From contig NZ_CAADFC020000004.1 in assembly GCF_900696085.1 (NCBI RefSeq), positions 1,062,985 through 1,126,984 of the forward strand: DNA of 64,000 bases. Reading direction: 5' to 3'. The stretch's first letter is position 1; every line of letters begins with the position of its first letter. Under the pieces are notes generated by a model. The model worked only from the letters and a program-made list of their open reading frames with translations. It was not told the origin of the DNA and searched no databases. This document shows, one piece after another, positions 27,938 through 36,330 of the stretch. Source of the stretch: Bradyrhizobium ivorense (lineage in GTDB: Bacteria > Pseudomonadota > Alphaproteobacteria > Rhizobiales > Xanthobacteraceae). The position numbers were made by a program, and so were the translations under genes.

Positions 27938-27945
27938 TTAACCAT
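27938..27945 (+). promoter_or_regulatory. TTAACCAT octamer, CtrA half-site-like
   Basis: TTAACCAT lies 184 bases before the DUF882 gene start, within a gap that also has GTTAACC at about 28036 and the inverted repeat AAGTTAG-TTAAGG-CTAACTT at 27992-28011. CtrA recognises TTAA-rich sites in alphaproteobacteria. No full TTAA-N7-TTAA is present, so this is suggestive only. Confidence 0.35.
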
Positions 27946-28128
27946 TACCCGTCTCTGCTGGGGAACAGGGCTCTTTTTTGCCACACTCAAGAAGTTAGTT
28001 AAGGCTAACTTGGGGGCGGGTCGGTAAACCTCGGTTAACCCTCCCGCTTTAAGAAAGCGTTCACCGTCTTTCGCGGGGGGTCTGCGAAAGGTGCCGACCG
28101 AACGCTCGTCGACTTGGGTGGGCTCATA

Positions 28129-29721
28129 GTGCTGGCTGTCTTCGCACGCCGCTTCAATTCGCTATTGCTGCCTAAGGCCGGATACCGCGTCGGCCTGACC
28201 TCGCTATTGCTGTTGGCGGGCGCCGGATCCGTGCATGACGCGACCGCGCTGAACGAGACCCGCACCCTCTCCTTCCACCACACCCATTCCGGCGAAGACC
28301 TCACCGTCACCTTCAAGCGCGAAGGCCGCTATGACGAGGCCGCGCTGAAGCAGCTCAATCATTTCCTGCGCGACTGGCGCAACCAGGATGAGACGGTGAT
28401 GGACCGTCACCTGTTCGACATCCTCTGGGACGTCTATCGCGACGTCGGCGGCAAGCAGCCGATCCAGATCATCTCCGCCTATCGCTCGCCCGCCACCAAC
28501 GCGATGCTCCGCCGCCGCTCCTCGGGTGTGGCGCGCCACAGCCAGCATATGCTGGGCCATGCGATGGACTTCTTCATTCCCGGCGTGCCGCTGGAGCAGA
28601 TCCGCTACGCCGGCCTGCGCCTGCAGCGCGGTGGCGTCGGCTTCTATCCGACCTCCGGCTCGCCGTTCGTCCATCTCGACACCGGCAGCATTCGGCACTG
28701 GCCGCGCATGACGCGTGACCAGCTGGCCAGGGTGTTCCCGGATGGCCGCACCGTGCATCTGCCGACCGACGGCAACCCGCTGAAGGGATATGAGCTCGCC
28801 CGGGCCGACATCGAGCGCCGCGGCAATGGCGACGATGCCGCGACCGTCGCCAAGCCGAACCTGTTCGCCAAGCTGTTCGGTGGCGGCAAGTCGAGCGAGG
28901 ATGACGAGGAAGCATCCGTTGCTGTGAGCAGCAAGCCCGCGGCCAACACCGTGGTCGCCGCAGCAGTTCCCGCCAAGGCCGCCGATCCGGTTCCGATGCC
29001 GCGCGCCAAGCCGCAGATCGCCGCGACCATCCAGCTCGCCGCCGCCGATGCGCAACCCATCCCGGCGCCGAAGCCCAAGCCGGTTCAGGCCGCCGATACC
29101 ACCACCGATCCGAAGCCGACCTCGCCCGCCGATATCATCAACGCCCGCGGCTTCTGGGGTGACGAGCCGGGCACGGCCAAGCAGGCTTCCGCGGCGCAGA
29201 TCGCGGCGCTGAAGGCCCGCGAAGCCGTTGGCGCCGCGGATCCGCAGACCACCGCGACCGCCACGGACAACTTCAACAAGGCGCTCGCCTTCGCGCCGCC
29301 GGCGGCCTCGCCGGTTGACCGCGCCAACATCGTCGCGGCCACCGCGCTGATCCCGCGCAACGTGCGCCCGGCCCGCAATCCCGCCGTCGTATCCACCGAA
29401 ATCAACACTGTCGTGGCCAAGGGCGCGCAGGGTCAGGGCGTGGTCACGACGTCGGCGCGCCTCGCGGCCGCCAAGGGCAACGATCTCTGGATGCGTGTCG
29501 TGATGCTCGCGCCAAGCGCCAGCAACGGCATGCTGACCACGGTGCTGGGCGACACCGACATGAGCCTGATGCGCGCGCATTTCATCAAGCCGGCGGCCTC
29601 CGTCGCCATGACCTTCTCGGATGACCCGATGATGGGCATGACCTGCGACCGCTTCTCGGGCACCGCCACCGCTACGCTACCGACCCAGTCGTTCGTGCTG
29701 CGCACCGCCTCGCTTCGCTGA
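28129..29721 (+). CDS. DUF882 (YcbK-like, M15-type) murein peptidase candidate
   Basis: About 530 residues. The start is uncertain: GTG 28129 with GGTGGG upstream, or TTG 28114; no ATG fits. A hydrophobic export signal precedes the conserved domain (about 30-190). That domain has SAYRSPATNAMLRRRSSGVA, then HSQHMLGHAMDFFIPG and FVHLDTG, the zinc ligands of the M15-like fold. The C-terminal 300 residues are Ala/Pro/Lys-rich with no recognised fold, ending in a small domain (NDLWMRVVMLAPSASNGMLT). Likely periplasmic cell-wall hydrolase; it directly follows the L,D-transpeptidase. Confidence 0.85.
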   Translation: MLAVFARRFNSLLLPKAGYRVGLTSLLLLAGAGSVHDATALNETRTLSFHHTHSGEDLTVTFKREGRYDEAALKQLNHFLRDWRNQDETVMDRHLFDILWDVYRDVGGKQPIQIISAYRSPATNAMLRRRSSGVARHSQHMLGHAMDFFIPGVPLEQIRYAGLRLQRGGVGFYPTSGSPFVHLDTGSIRHWPRMTRDQLARVFPDGRTVHLPTDGNPLKGYELARADIERRGNGDDAATVAKPNLFAKLFGGGKSSEDDEEASVAVSSKPAANTVVAAAVPAKAADPVPMPRAKPQIAATIQLAAADAQPIPAPKPKPVQAADTTTDPKPTSPADIINARGFWGDEPGTAKQASAAQIAALKAREAVGAADPQTTATATDNFNKALAFAPPAASPVDRANIVAATALIPRNVRPARNPAVVSTEINTVVAKGAQGQGVVTTSARLAAAKGNDLWMRVVMLAPSASNGMLTTVLGDTDMSLMRAHFIKPAASVAMTFSDDPMMGMTCDRFSGTATATLPTQSFVLRTASLR

Positions 29722-29754
29722 TCTCCACGCAAGTTCGTTCTCAGTCGCTCCGCC

Positions 29755-31518
29755 TCAAGCCGGCAGTCCTGCCTTGAGCAGGCCGGCCTCGTAGCGGGCA
29801 CGGTCGAGGTCGCGCTTGTAGTGCTGGGTGGCGAGGTGCGTGGCGATCGAGAACGTCGGCTCGCGTTTGCGCACTTCGGCGGCATGCGCGGCCGCCGCCA
29901 CCGCGTTACCCATCTGCGCCAATGTTGCGGCGAGGAAGGCGTGATGGGTGTGGTCGGGCCGCGTGATGCGTGAGAACGCCTCGGCGGCTTCGGCGTATTT
30001 TTCGGCGCAATAGCAGGCCCGCCCGAGGTGGCTCCAGAACCGTTCGGGGTGGAACGGGTTGAGGCGCATCGCCCGCTTGATCCAGTCGATGCCCTCCTCC
30101 GGCCGGCCGAGCCAGGTCAGAAGCTCGCCCTGCTGCACGACGACCAGGTCGTAATTGGGGTTGAGCGCGAGCGCGCGCTCCTGGTGGTAGGCCGCCCTGT
30201 CGTGATCGTCGCGATTGAGGTTCACCGCGGCGAGGATGCGGTGCACGTCGCTGTCATTGTCGTCGAGCTTGAGCGCGATCTCGAGTTCCGCGGCCACCTG
30301 CGCGAAGGTCGCGTCGCGATCGGCGCACCAGCTGTAGACCCAGCTCTGCCCGAGCACGCAGGCCCGCCAGGCGTGCGCATGCGCATAATTGGGATCGAGC
30401 GTGATCGCCCGTTCGAGCAGCCGCTGCGCCTCCGCATTGTCTTCCCGCACCGAGCGGTGATGCAGCACCTTGGCGGCCAGCACGCACTCGTAAGCCGCCA
30501 TGTTGTCGGTCGGCTTGCGCTTGACGCGGTCATGGGCGGCGGCCTCGACGCGGCCGGGCAAGGTCGCCACGATCGCGCGCGTCATCTCGTCCTGGATGGC
30601 GAAGATATCGGCAAGCTCCCGGTCGTAGCGTTCGGCCCAGACGTGCCGGTCGGCTTCGGCGTCGATCAGCTGCACCGTGACGCGAATGCGCTCGCCCGAC
30701 TTTCGCACGCTGCCTTCCAGCACGTAGTCGACGGCGAATTCCTTCGCGACCTCCTGCACCTTCACGGCCTTGCCCTTGTAGACGAAGGTCGAGTTGCGCG
30801 AAATCACCAGTAGGTCGCGGAAGCGCGACAGCTCGGTGATGATGTCCTCGGTCAGGCCGTCGGCGAAGAACTCCTGCTCGGGGTCGCCGCTCATGTTGAC
30901 GAGCGGCAGCACCGCGATCGAGGGTTTCCTGGCGATCGCCGGCGTCGCCGTGTCCTTGGGGTGCGCGGGAGTGGATCTTGCGTCCGGCCCAAGGTGGATC
31001 CGGAAAACGCGGATCGGGCGTGCGATGTTCTTGACGGTCTGGTCGCCGAGATCCTCGAAGCTCAGATCTTCCAGGCGATCGCCGAGCTGGTCGCGGACCG
31101 CGCCCGAAACGCATATGCCGCCCGGTTCGGCCAGCGTTTCCAGGCGGGACGCGACATTGACGCCGTCGCCGAAGATGTCGTTGCCGTCAACGATCACATC
31201 GCCAAGGTTGATGCCGATGCGAAACTGCATCCACCGCGCCGGCGCGACGTCGACATTGCGCTTCGCCATCCGGCGCTGCACCTCCGCGGCGCACAGCACC
31301 GCATCGACCACGCTGTGAAATTCGACCAGCAGGCCGTCGCCGGTGGTCTTGATGATGCGCCCGCGATTCTTGGCGATGGCCGGATCGATCAGCTCGATCC
31401 GGTGGGTCTTCAGGCGCGCGAGCGTTCCCGTCTCGTCAGCCTCCATGAGCCGGCTATAGCCGACCATGTCAGCCGCGAGCACCGCAGCGAGCCGGCGCTC
31501 TGGTCCTGGCACATCCAT
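29755..31518 (-). CDS. Class III adenylate/guanylate cyclase fused to TPR domain
   Basis: 587 residues. The cyclase homology domain (1-175) has both metal aspartates, LAADMVGYSRLM and TTGDGLLVEF, plus FGDGVNVASRLE. A middle module follows (PSIAVLPLVNMSGDPEQEFF to about 310), widespread in rhizobial cyclases, which resembles a TolB-N-like nucleotide or sensor domain. TPR repeats occupy about 330-560. It should make cAMP (or cGMP) in the cytoplasm with TPR-controlled output. Bradyrhizobia carry many such paralogues. Signal unknown. Confidence 0.92.
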   Translation of the reverse strand: MDVPGPERRLAAVLAADMVGYSRLMEADETGTLARLKTHRIELIDPAIAKNRGRIIKTTGDGLLVEFHSVVDAVLCAAEVQRRMAKRNVDVAPARWMQFRIGINLGDVIVDGNDIFGDGVNVASRLETLAEPGGICVSGAVRDQLGDRLEDLSFEDLGDQTVKNIARPIRVFRIHLGPDARSTPAHPKDTATPAIARKPSIAVLPLVNMSGDPEQEFFADGLTEDIITELSRFRDLLVISRNSTFVYKGKAVKVQEVAKEFAVDYVLEGSVRKSGERIRVTVQLIDAEADRHVWAERYDRELADIFAIQDEMTRAIVATLPGRVEAAAHDRVKRKPTDNMAAYECVLAAKVLHHRSVREDNAEAQRLLERAITLDPNYAHAHAWRACVLGQSWVYSWCADRDATFAQVAAELEIALKLDDNDSDVHRILAAVNLNRDDHDRAAYHQERALALNPNYDLVVVQQGELLTWLGRPEEGIDWIKRAMRLNPFHPERFWSHLGRACYCAEKYAEAAEAFSRITRPDHTHHAFLAATLAQMGNAVAAAAHAAEVRKREPTFSIATHLATQHYKRDLDRARYEAGLLKAGLPA

Positions 31519-31662
31519 CTGTGATCTGCCCGGTTATCTCACCGCACAGTCTAGCAAATCCCAGGAACCGGCCCAAGTCCGGAGTCATGTCCCGGAGTCA
31601 TGTCCGGAGTATTGCGTTGGTGCCCTGAAGCAGGTCCCCTGCAGGTCGGGAAGCCCCCCGGC

Positions 31663-31935
31663 TCAGAGCATTCCGAGCGCCTGCATGTAGGTCTCCAGGA
31701 TGGTCTCCTGCTCCTGGCGCTCATTGGCATCCTGCTTGCGCAGGCGCACGATGGTGCGCAGCGCCTTGACGTCGAAGCCGTTGCCCTTGGCCTCGGCATA
31801 GACGTCGCGGATGTCGTCCGAGATCGTCTTCTTTTCCTCTTCCAGCCGCTCGATGCGCTCGATGATGGACTTGAGCTGATCCTTGGCAAATCGCGTTGCG
31901 GGCTCTTCCTGAAGGGCGGCAGACGTGGTGGCCAT
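31663..31935 (-). CDS. gapR: GapR (DUF2312), nucleoid-associated protein
   Basis: 90 residues from ATG 31935 with CAGGAG upstream. The sequence [40 protein letters not shown] and [20 protein letters not shown] is the DUF2312/UPF0335 family. In Caulobacter this family is GapR, which encircles AT-rich, overtwisted DNA and aids topoisomerases during replication. The length equals the family norm. An in-frame ATG at 31956 would add seven residues. Confidence 0.93.
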   Translation of the reverse strand: MATTSAALQEEPATRFAKDQLKSIIERIERLEEEKKTISDDIRDVYAEAKGNGFDVKALRTIVRLRKQDANERQEQETILETYMQALGML

Positions 31936-32092
31936 CCGGTACTCCTGAACTGGCATTGATGTGTCGCGCGAATACGCGCCACGCGCACCGCTTGTTGCTG
32001 GCGACCCTCGATTTTGAGGCGCCTTCCGTCAAGGAAACATCGCGCTCATCCACAGCGCGCCCACAGGAGATACAAGAGGGATTCATCGGGAT

Positions 32093-32205
32093 GTCGTCAT
32101 TCCGGAATGGTGCGCCAGCACCAGACCCGGAATTTCGAGATTCCCAGGGGCGCAATGGCGCCCCGCAGTTCGATGCTGCGCATCGCCCCGAAACGACGCT
32201 GCTGG
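32093..32205. repeat. Interspersed palindromic repeat (TCGTCATTCCGG family)
   Basis: It begins TCGTCATTCCGG and ends CCCCGAAACGACG. It contains the dyads GGAATTTCGAGATTCC, GGGGCGCAATGGCGCCCC and GATGCTGCGCATC. This composite repeat is common between genes in bradyrhizobia. It lies in the gapR-DUF1244 gap. Confidence 0.65.
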
Positions 32206-32218
32206 TTTGCTCTGAGTC

Positions 32219-32530
32219 CTAATGCCCGCTTTGGGCCTTCTTCATCGCCGCCAGCTGCTCCGGCGTCGCGCTGCCCTGATATTTGGCCTTCCACTCCTCG
32301 TAGGGCATGCCATAGACCGCTTCGCGGCTCTCGTCCTTGCTGACGGCAAGGCCCTTGGCGTCGGCCTCCTCCTTCATCCAGTTGGAGAGGCAATTGCGGC
32401 AGAAGCCGGCCAGGTTCATCAGGTCGATATTCTGCACATCGGTGCGATTGCGCAGGTGGTCGACGAGGCGCCGGAAGACCGCAGCCTCGAGTTCCGTTCT
32501 GGTTTTGTCGTCAATGCTCATCGCCGTCAT
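32219..32530 (-). CDS. DUF1244 domain protein
   Basis: 103 residues; a second ATG at 32521 (SIDDKTRTELEAAVFRRLVD) may be the true start. The core HLRNRTDVQNIDLMNLAGFC, RNCLSNWMKEEADAKG and YGMPYEEWKAKYQ is DUF1244, a conserved proteobacterial family of unknown role. It has two conserved cysteines, FCRNC, that could bind metal. Confidence 0.9.
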   Translation of the reverse strand: MTAMSIDDKTRTELEAAVFRRLVDHLRNRTDVQNIDLMNLAGFCRNCLSNWMKEEADAKGLAVSKDESREAVYGMPYEEWKAKYQGSATPEQLAAMKKAQSGH

Positions 32531-32728
32531 CCCGCTGTCGTCGTCACCATATTGATATCAGGTGGGAATTGTCACAGATTTTGCCATATCGCCGCGCAAT
32601 ACGGGCCCCGCTCGGCCGAATTGTGTGACGGTCCCACCGGCCCCAACACATCGAGGATGCGCGCCCGACCGTTGACACGGCCCGTCGGAACACGCGAAAT
32701 CGTCAATGATTTGATATAGCTTCGCCGC

Positions 32729-33337
32729 ATGACTCCAGCAGATCCCCCGGTTTTGGCCTCCCGAATCGCCCGCCTCGCGATGGCCGGCGCGCTGCCGATG
32801 CTGGCGCTGGTTGCGGCATGTGTCTGGGCGAGCCCGGCGGCGGCCGATTTCCGGCTGTGCAACAACACCTCGAGCCGGGTCGGGATCGCGCTCGGCTACA
32901 AGGACGCCGAGGGCTGGACCACCGAGGGCTGGTGGAACGTGTCCTCGCGCAGCTGCGAAACCCTGCTGCGCGGCAATCTGGTGGCGCGCTATTACTACAT
33001 CTACGCGCTCGACTATGATCGCGGCGGCGAGTGGTCCGGCCAGGCCTTCATGTGCTCGCGCGACAAGGAATTCACCATCAAGGGCACCGAGAATTGCCTA
33101 GCGCGCGGTTTCGACCGCACCGGCTTCTTCGAGGTCGACACCGGCGAGCAGCGTGCATGGACCGTCCAGCTGACCGAAGCCAACGAACAACAGCCGCAGA
33201 AAGTACCGGGAATGCCGGGCGGCGTCGGGCCGGGAAATCCGGGAACGATGCCGGGCCTGCCCAATCCGCCCGGAGCAGCGCCACCGGGCGCGTCTGGTCT
33301 GCCGCCAGCCGCACCGCCGCCCGGAAACAAGCAATGA
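32729..33337 (+). CDS. DUF1036 secreted protein
   Basis: 202 residues. A signal peptide ends ASPAAA. The mature part begins DFRLCNNTSSRVGIALGYKD and continues through EGWWNVSSRSCETLLRGNL, the DUF1036 pattern (paired cysteines, probable beta-sandwich). The C-terminal 45 residues are Gly/Pro rich. The stop overlaps the pyk start in ATGA, so the two are coupled; this pairing is, as I recall, common in rhizobia. Role unknown. Confidence 0.9.
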   Translation: MTPADPPVLASRIARLAMAGALPMLALVAACVWASPAAADFRLCNNTSSRVGIALGYKDAEGWTTEGWWNVSSRSCETLLRGNLVARYYYIYALDYDRGGEWSGQAFMCSRDKEFTIKGTENCLARGFDRTGFFEVDTGEQRAWTVQLTEANEQQPQKVPGMPGGVGPGNPGTMPGLPNPPGAAPPGASGLPPAAPPPGNKQ

Positions 33338-34770
33338 GACGACTGCGTCGAATCAAGATCCTCGCAACGCTCGGCCCGGCCTCCTCTGACAGCGCGATGA
33401 TCCGCAAGCTGTTCGAGGCGGGCGCCGACCTGTTCCGCATCAACATGAGCCACACCCCGCATGACAAGATGCGGGAGCTGGTCAAGACCATCCGCAATGT
33501 CGAATCGAGTTACGGCCGGCCGATCGGCATCCTGGTCGATCTGCAGGGGCCGAAGCTGCGGCTCGGCGCGTTCGAGAGCGGCTCGACCCAGCTCAACAAC
33601 GGCCAGTCCTTCATTCTCGATTCCGACAAGACGCCGGGCAACAACAGCCGCGTCAATCTTCCGCATCCGGAGATTCTGGCGGCGCTCAGGCCCGGCCACG
33701 CGCTCCTGCTCGACGACGGCAAGGTGCGGCTGATCGCCGAGGAGACCTCGCCGGAGCGCGCGGTGACCCGCGTCGTGATCGGCGGCAAGATGTCGGACCG
33801 CAAGGGCGTCAGCCTGCCCGATACCGACCTGCCGGTCTCCGCCATGACGCCGAAGGACCGCGCCGATCTGGAAGCTGCACTGCCCGAGGGCATCGACTGG
33901 GTCGCGCTGTCCTTCGTGCAGCGCGCCGAGGACGTGCTCGAGGCCCGGAAGATGATCCGCGGCCGCGCCGCGATCATGGCCAAGATCGAGAAGCCGCAGG
34001 CGATCGACCGCCTCGCCGACATCATCGAGGCGTCGGATGCGCTGATGGTGGCGCGCGGCGATCTCGGCGTCGAGCTGCCGCTGGAGCGGGTGCCGAGCCT
34101 GCAGAAGCAGATGACCCGGATGGCGCGCCGCGCCGGCAAACCGGTGGTGGTCGCTACCCAGATGCTGGAATCGATGATCCAGGCGCCGGTGCCGACCCGC
34201 GCCGAGGTCTCCGACGTCGCGACCGCAGTCTATGAGGGCGCCGACGCCATCATGCTGTCGGCTGAATCGGCCGCCGGCAAATATCCGGTCGAGGCGGTCT
34301 CGACCATGAACCGGATCGGCGAGGAAGTGGAGCGCGACCCGACCTATCGCGGCGTGCTCAACGCGCAGCGCGTCGATCCCGAAGCGACCGTCGGCGATGC
34401 CATCGCGGATGCGGCGCGGCAGATCGCCGAGACGCTCGATCTGTCGGCGATCATCTGCTGGACCTCCTCCGGCTCGACCGCGATCCGCGTGGCGCGCGAG
34501 CGGCCCAAGGTGCCGGTGGTCGCGATTACGCCGAACCTCGTCACCGGGCGCAAGCTGTCGGTGGTGTGGGGCGTGCATTGCGTGGTCGCCGAAGACGCCC
34601 ACGATCTCGACGACATGGTCAACCGCGCCGGCTCGATCGCCTTCCGCGACGGCTTTGCCAGAGCCGGCCAGCGCGTCATCATCGTCGCCGGCGTGCCACT
34701 GCGCGCGCCCGGCACCACCAACATGCTGCGCATCGCCTCGGTCGGCCCGAACGGCGACGCGCAGATGTGA
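33334..34770 (+). CDS. pyk: Pyruvate kinase
   Basis: 478 residues from ATG 33334, in the upstream stop. Motifs: RIKILATLGPASSD, LFRINMSHTP, ILVDLQGPKLRLG, IMAKIEKPQAIDRLADII, VARGDLGVELPLE and the MLSAESAAGKYPVEAV site. It converts phosphoenolpyruvate and ADP to pyruvate and ATP at the end of glycolysis or Entner-Doudoroff flux. The C-terminal effector domain is complete. Confidence 0.98.
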   Translation: MRRLRRIKILATLGPASSDSAMIRKLFEAGADLFRINMSHTPHDKMRELVKTIRNVESSYGRPIGILVDLQGPKLRLGAFESGSTQLNNGQSFILDSDKTPGNNSRVNLPHPEILAALRPGHALLLDDGKVRLIAEETSPERAVTRVVIGGKMSDRKGVSLPDTDLPVSAMTPKDRADLEAALPEGIDWVALSFVQRAEDVLEARKMIRGRAAIMAKIEKPQAIDRLADIIEASDALMVARGDLGVELPLERVPSLQKQMTRMARRAGKPVVVATQMLESMIQAPVPTRAEVSDVATAVYEGADAIMLSAESAAGKYPVEAVSTMNRIGEEVERDPTYRGVLNAQRVDPEATVGDAIADAARQIAETLDLSAIICWTSSGSTAIRVARERPKVPVVAITPNLVTGRKLSVVWGVHCVVAEDAHDLDDMVNRAGSIAFRDGFARAGQRVIIVAGVPLRAPGTTNMLRIASVGPNGDAQM

Positions 34771-34784
34771 CGAGCGTTCCGCGC

Positions 34785-34812
34785 TCCCGGGCCGGCATTA
34801 GCTGACCCGGGA
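34785..34812 (+). terminator. Possible terminator after pyk
   Basis: TCCCGGG (34785-34791) and CCCGGGA (34806-34812) flank a 14-base loop, followed by CTTTGG. It is 15 bases after the pyk stop and before the convergent osmC-type gene. The T-run is weak. Confidence 0.4.
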
Positions 34813-34834
34813 CTTTGGAATGACGCTTCTTATT

Positions 34835-35263
34835 CTAGCCCTGCAGCGACGCGTCGAGCGTGATCTTGGTGTTGAGCAGCTTCGACACCGGACAGCCCGC
34901 CTTGGCCTTGCCGGCCAGTTCCTGGAACGTCGCGTCGTCGGCACCCGGGATCTTCGCGCTCAGCGTCAGGTGCACCGCGGTGATGGCAAAGCCGTCGGCG
35001 ACCTTCTCCAGGGTCACGTCGGCCTTGGTCTCCATGTGCTCGGCGGTGAGCTTGGCTTCACCCAGGATCAGCGACAGCGCCATCGTGAAGCAGGCGGCGT
35101 GCGCGGCACCGATCAGCTCTTCGGGGTTCGAGCCCGGCTTGCCCTCGAAGCGACTGGCGAAGCCATAGGGATAGTCGGTCAGCGCGCCGCTCTTGGTCGA
35201 GATCGCGCCCTTGCCGTCCTTGATGCCGCCCTGCCATTTGGCCGAGCCATGGGTCGTCGTCAT
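34835..35263 (-). CDS. OsmC-family peroxide reductase
   Basis: 142 residues. The two redox cysteines are in HAACFTMALSL and AKAGCPVSKLL, at the family spacing. NPEELIGAAHAACFT is the OsmC signature. Such proteins reduce organic hydroperoxides with dithiol help. The HMETKADVTLEK stretch fits the osmotically inducible OsmC branch more than Ohr. Single gene convergent with pyk. Confidence 0.93.
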   Translation of the reverse strand: MTTTHGSAKWQGGIKDGKGAISTKSGALTDYPYGFASRFEGKPGSNPEELIGAAHAACFTMALSLILGEAKLTAEHMETKADVTLEKVADGFAITAVHLTLSAKIPGADDATFQELAGKAKAGCPVSKLLNTKITLDASLQG

Positions 35264-35350
35264 GCGTTGCTCCGTGAGGTTGGGTTCACCCAGCCCGCAA
35301 CACCTACAACGCCAATACGACAGAAAGTGTTCGGCGCGGACGCTCGCGCT

Positions 35351-36031
35351 TCAGGCCCCCGCCCCCACCAGCGCCTTCGCCGGCGCTGTCGCCTGGACGA
35401 CGAGGCCGCGGGCGCGGGCGTCCATCACCCCGACGGCGCGCAGCGCCAGCAGCGTGACAGTCTGCACCGCGTCGCGCAGCTTGATCGGATCGTCGAGATT
35501 GGCCGGCGCCAGCGGGCCGACCAGCGCCTCATGCAGCGCGCCGAGCAGCGCCGTGGCGGCGAGCGCGGTGTCCTGCGCCGGCAGATGCCCGGCCCGCACC
35601 GCCGCATCGATGCGCGTGGCGAGCTCGCCGGAAATATCGCGGCGGCTGGCGAGCCGCGAGGCGGTGACGTCGACATCGACCGGCTCGGCCAGAATGCCCC
35701 AGGCGAGCTTGCGCTGCGACAGCACGTGAACCGCGATCGTCGTGACCGCGGCGGCCAGTGCCGATGACGGCCCGGGCGCAGCATCCGCGGCGCGCCGGAT
35801 CGCGGTCAGCTCATCCCGCGAGACCTCGGTGATCAGCTCCGAGATCAGCTCGGCCTTGGACGGGAAATAGCGATAGACCGTCCCCGCCGCGACATTGGCC
35901 CGGATCGCGACCGGCGCGATCTGCACCGCCGCCATGCCGCCATCGGCCGCGGCGTCCCGCGCCGCCGACAGGATTGCGCTGCGCCGGGCAGCCAGTCGTT
36001 TCACGACCTGATGTGTTCGCCGATAAACCAT
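35351..36031 (-). CDS. TetR/AcrR-family regulator
   Basis: 226 residues from ATG 36031. The N-terminal HTH reads RRSAILSAARDAAADGGMAA, VQIAPVAIRANVAAGTVYRY and FPSKAELISELITEV. The C-terminal domain is helical and Ala-rich. An in-frame start at 36121 would add 30 residues without family character. It is divergent from the large membrane protein gene across a 299-base gap in which I see no obvious dyad. Target unknown. Confidence 0.9.
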   Translation of the reverse strand: MVYRRTHQVVKRLAARRSAILSAARDAAADGGMAAVQIAPVAIRANVAAGTVYRYFPSKAELISELITEVSRDELTAIRRAADAAPGPSSALAAAVTTIAVHVLSQRKLAWGILAEPVDVDVTASRLASRRDISGELATRIDAAVRAGHLPAQDTALAATALLGALHEALVGPLAPANLDDPIKLRDAVQTVTLLALRAVGVMDARARGLVVQATAPAKALVGAGA

Positions 36032-36330
36032 GGCGTTGCCATCCCCCCACCATGCGCCCGGCCGGCGCCCACCGGCAGAGAACGCACGCGTATTCAATGT
36101 TTTGCGCGATTGATCCCGCAATCGCGTGAAGAAGTGAACAACTATTCAGACCGGTTGACAAGGTGGAATTGTAAGGATTTTGCGACAATCGCGTGGCGGG
36201 TTCCGGCGCCGAAAGGCTGCAATCGCGCGGCCGCATTTACCCGAATTTATCGGTGGCCATGGTCCAGTGGCCGCAGCGCCGCGCCTTTGCGCAGCTCCGC
36301 GGTCAACCAGGAAAGCCCACACGCCAAAAC

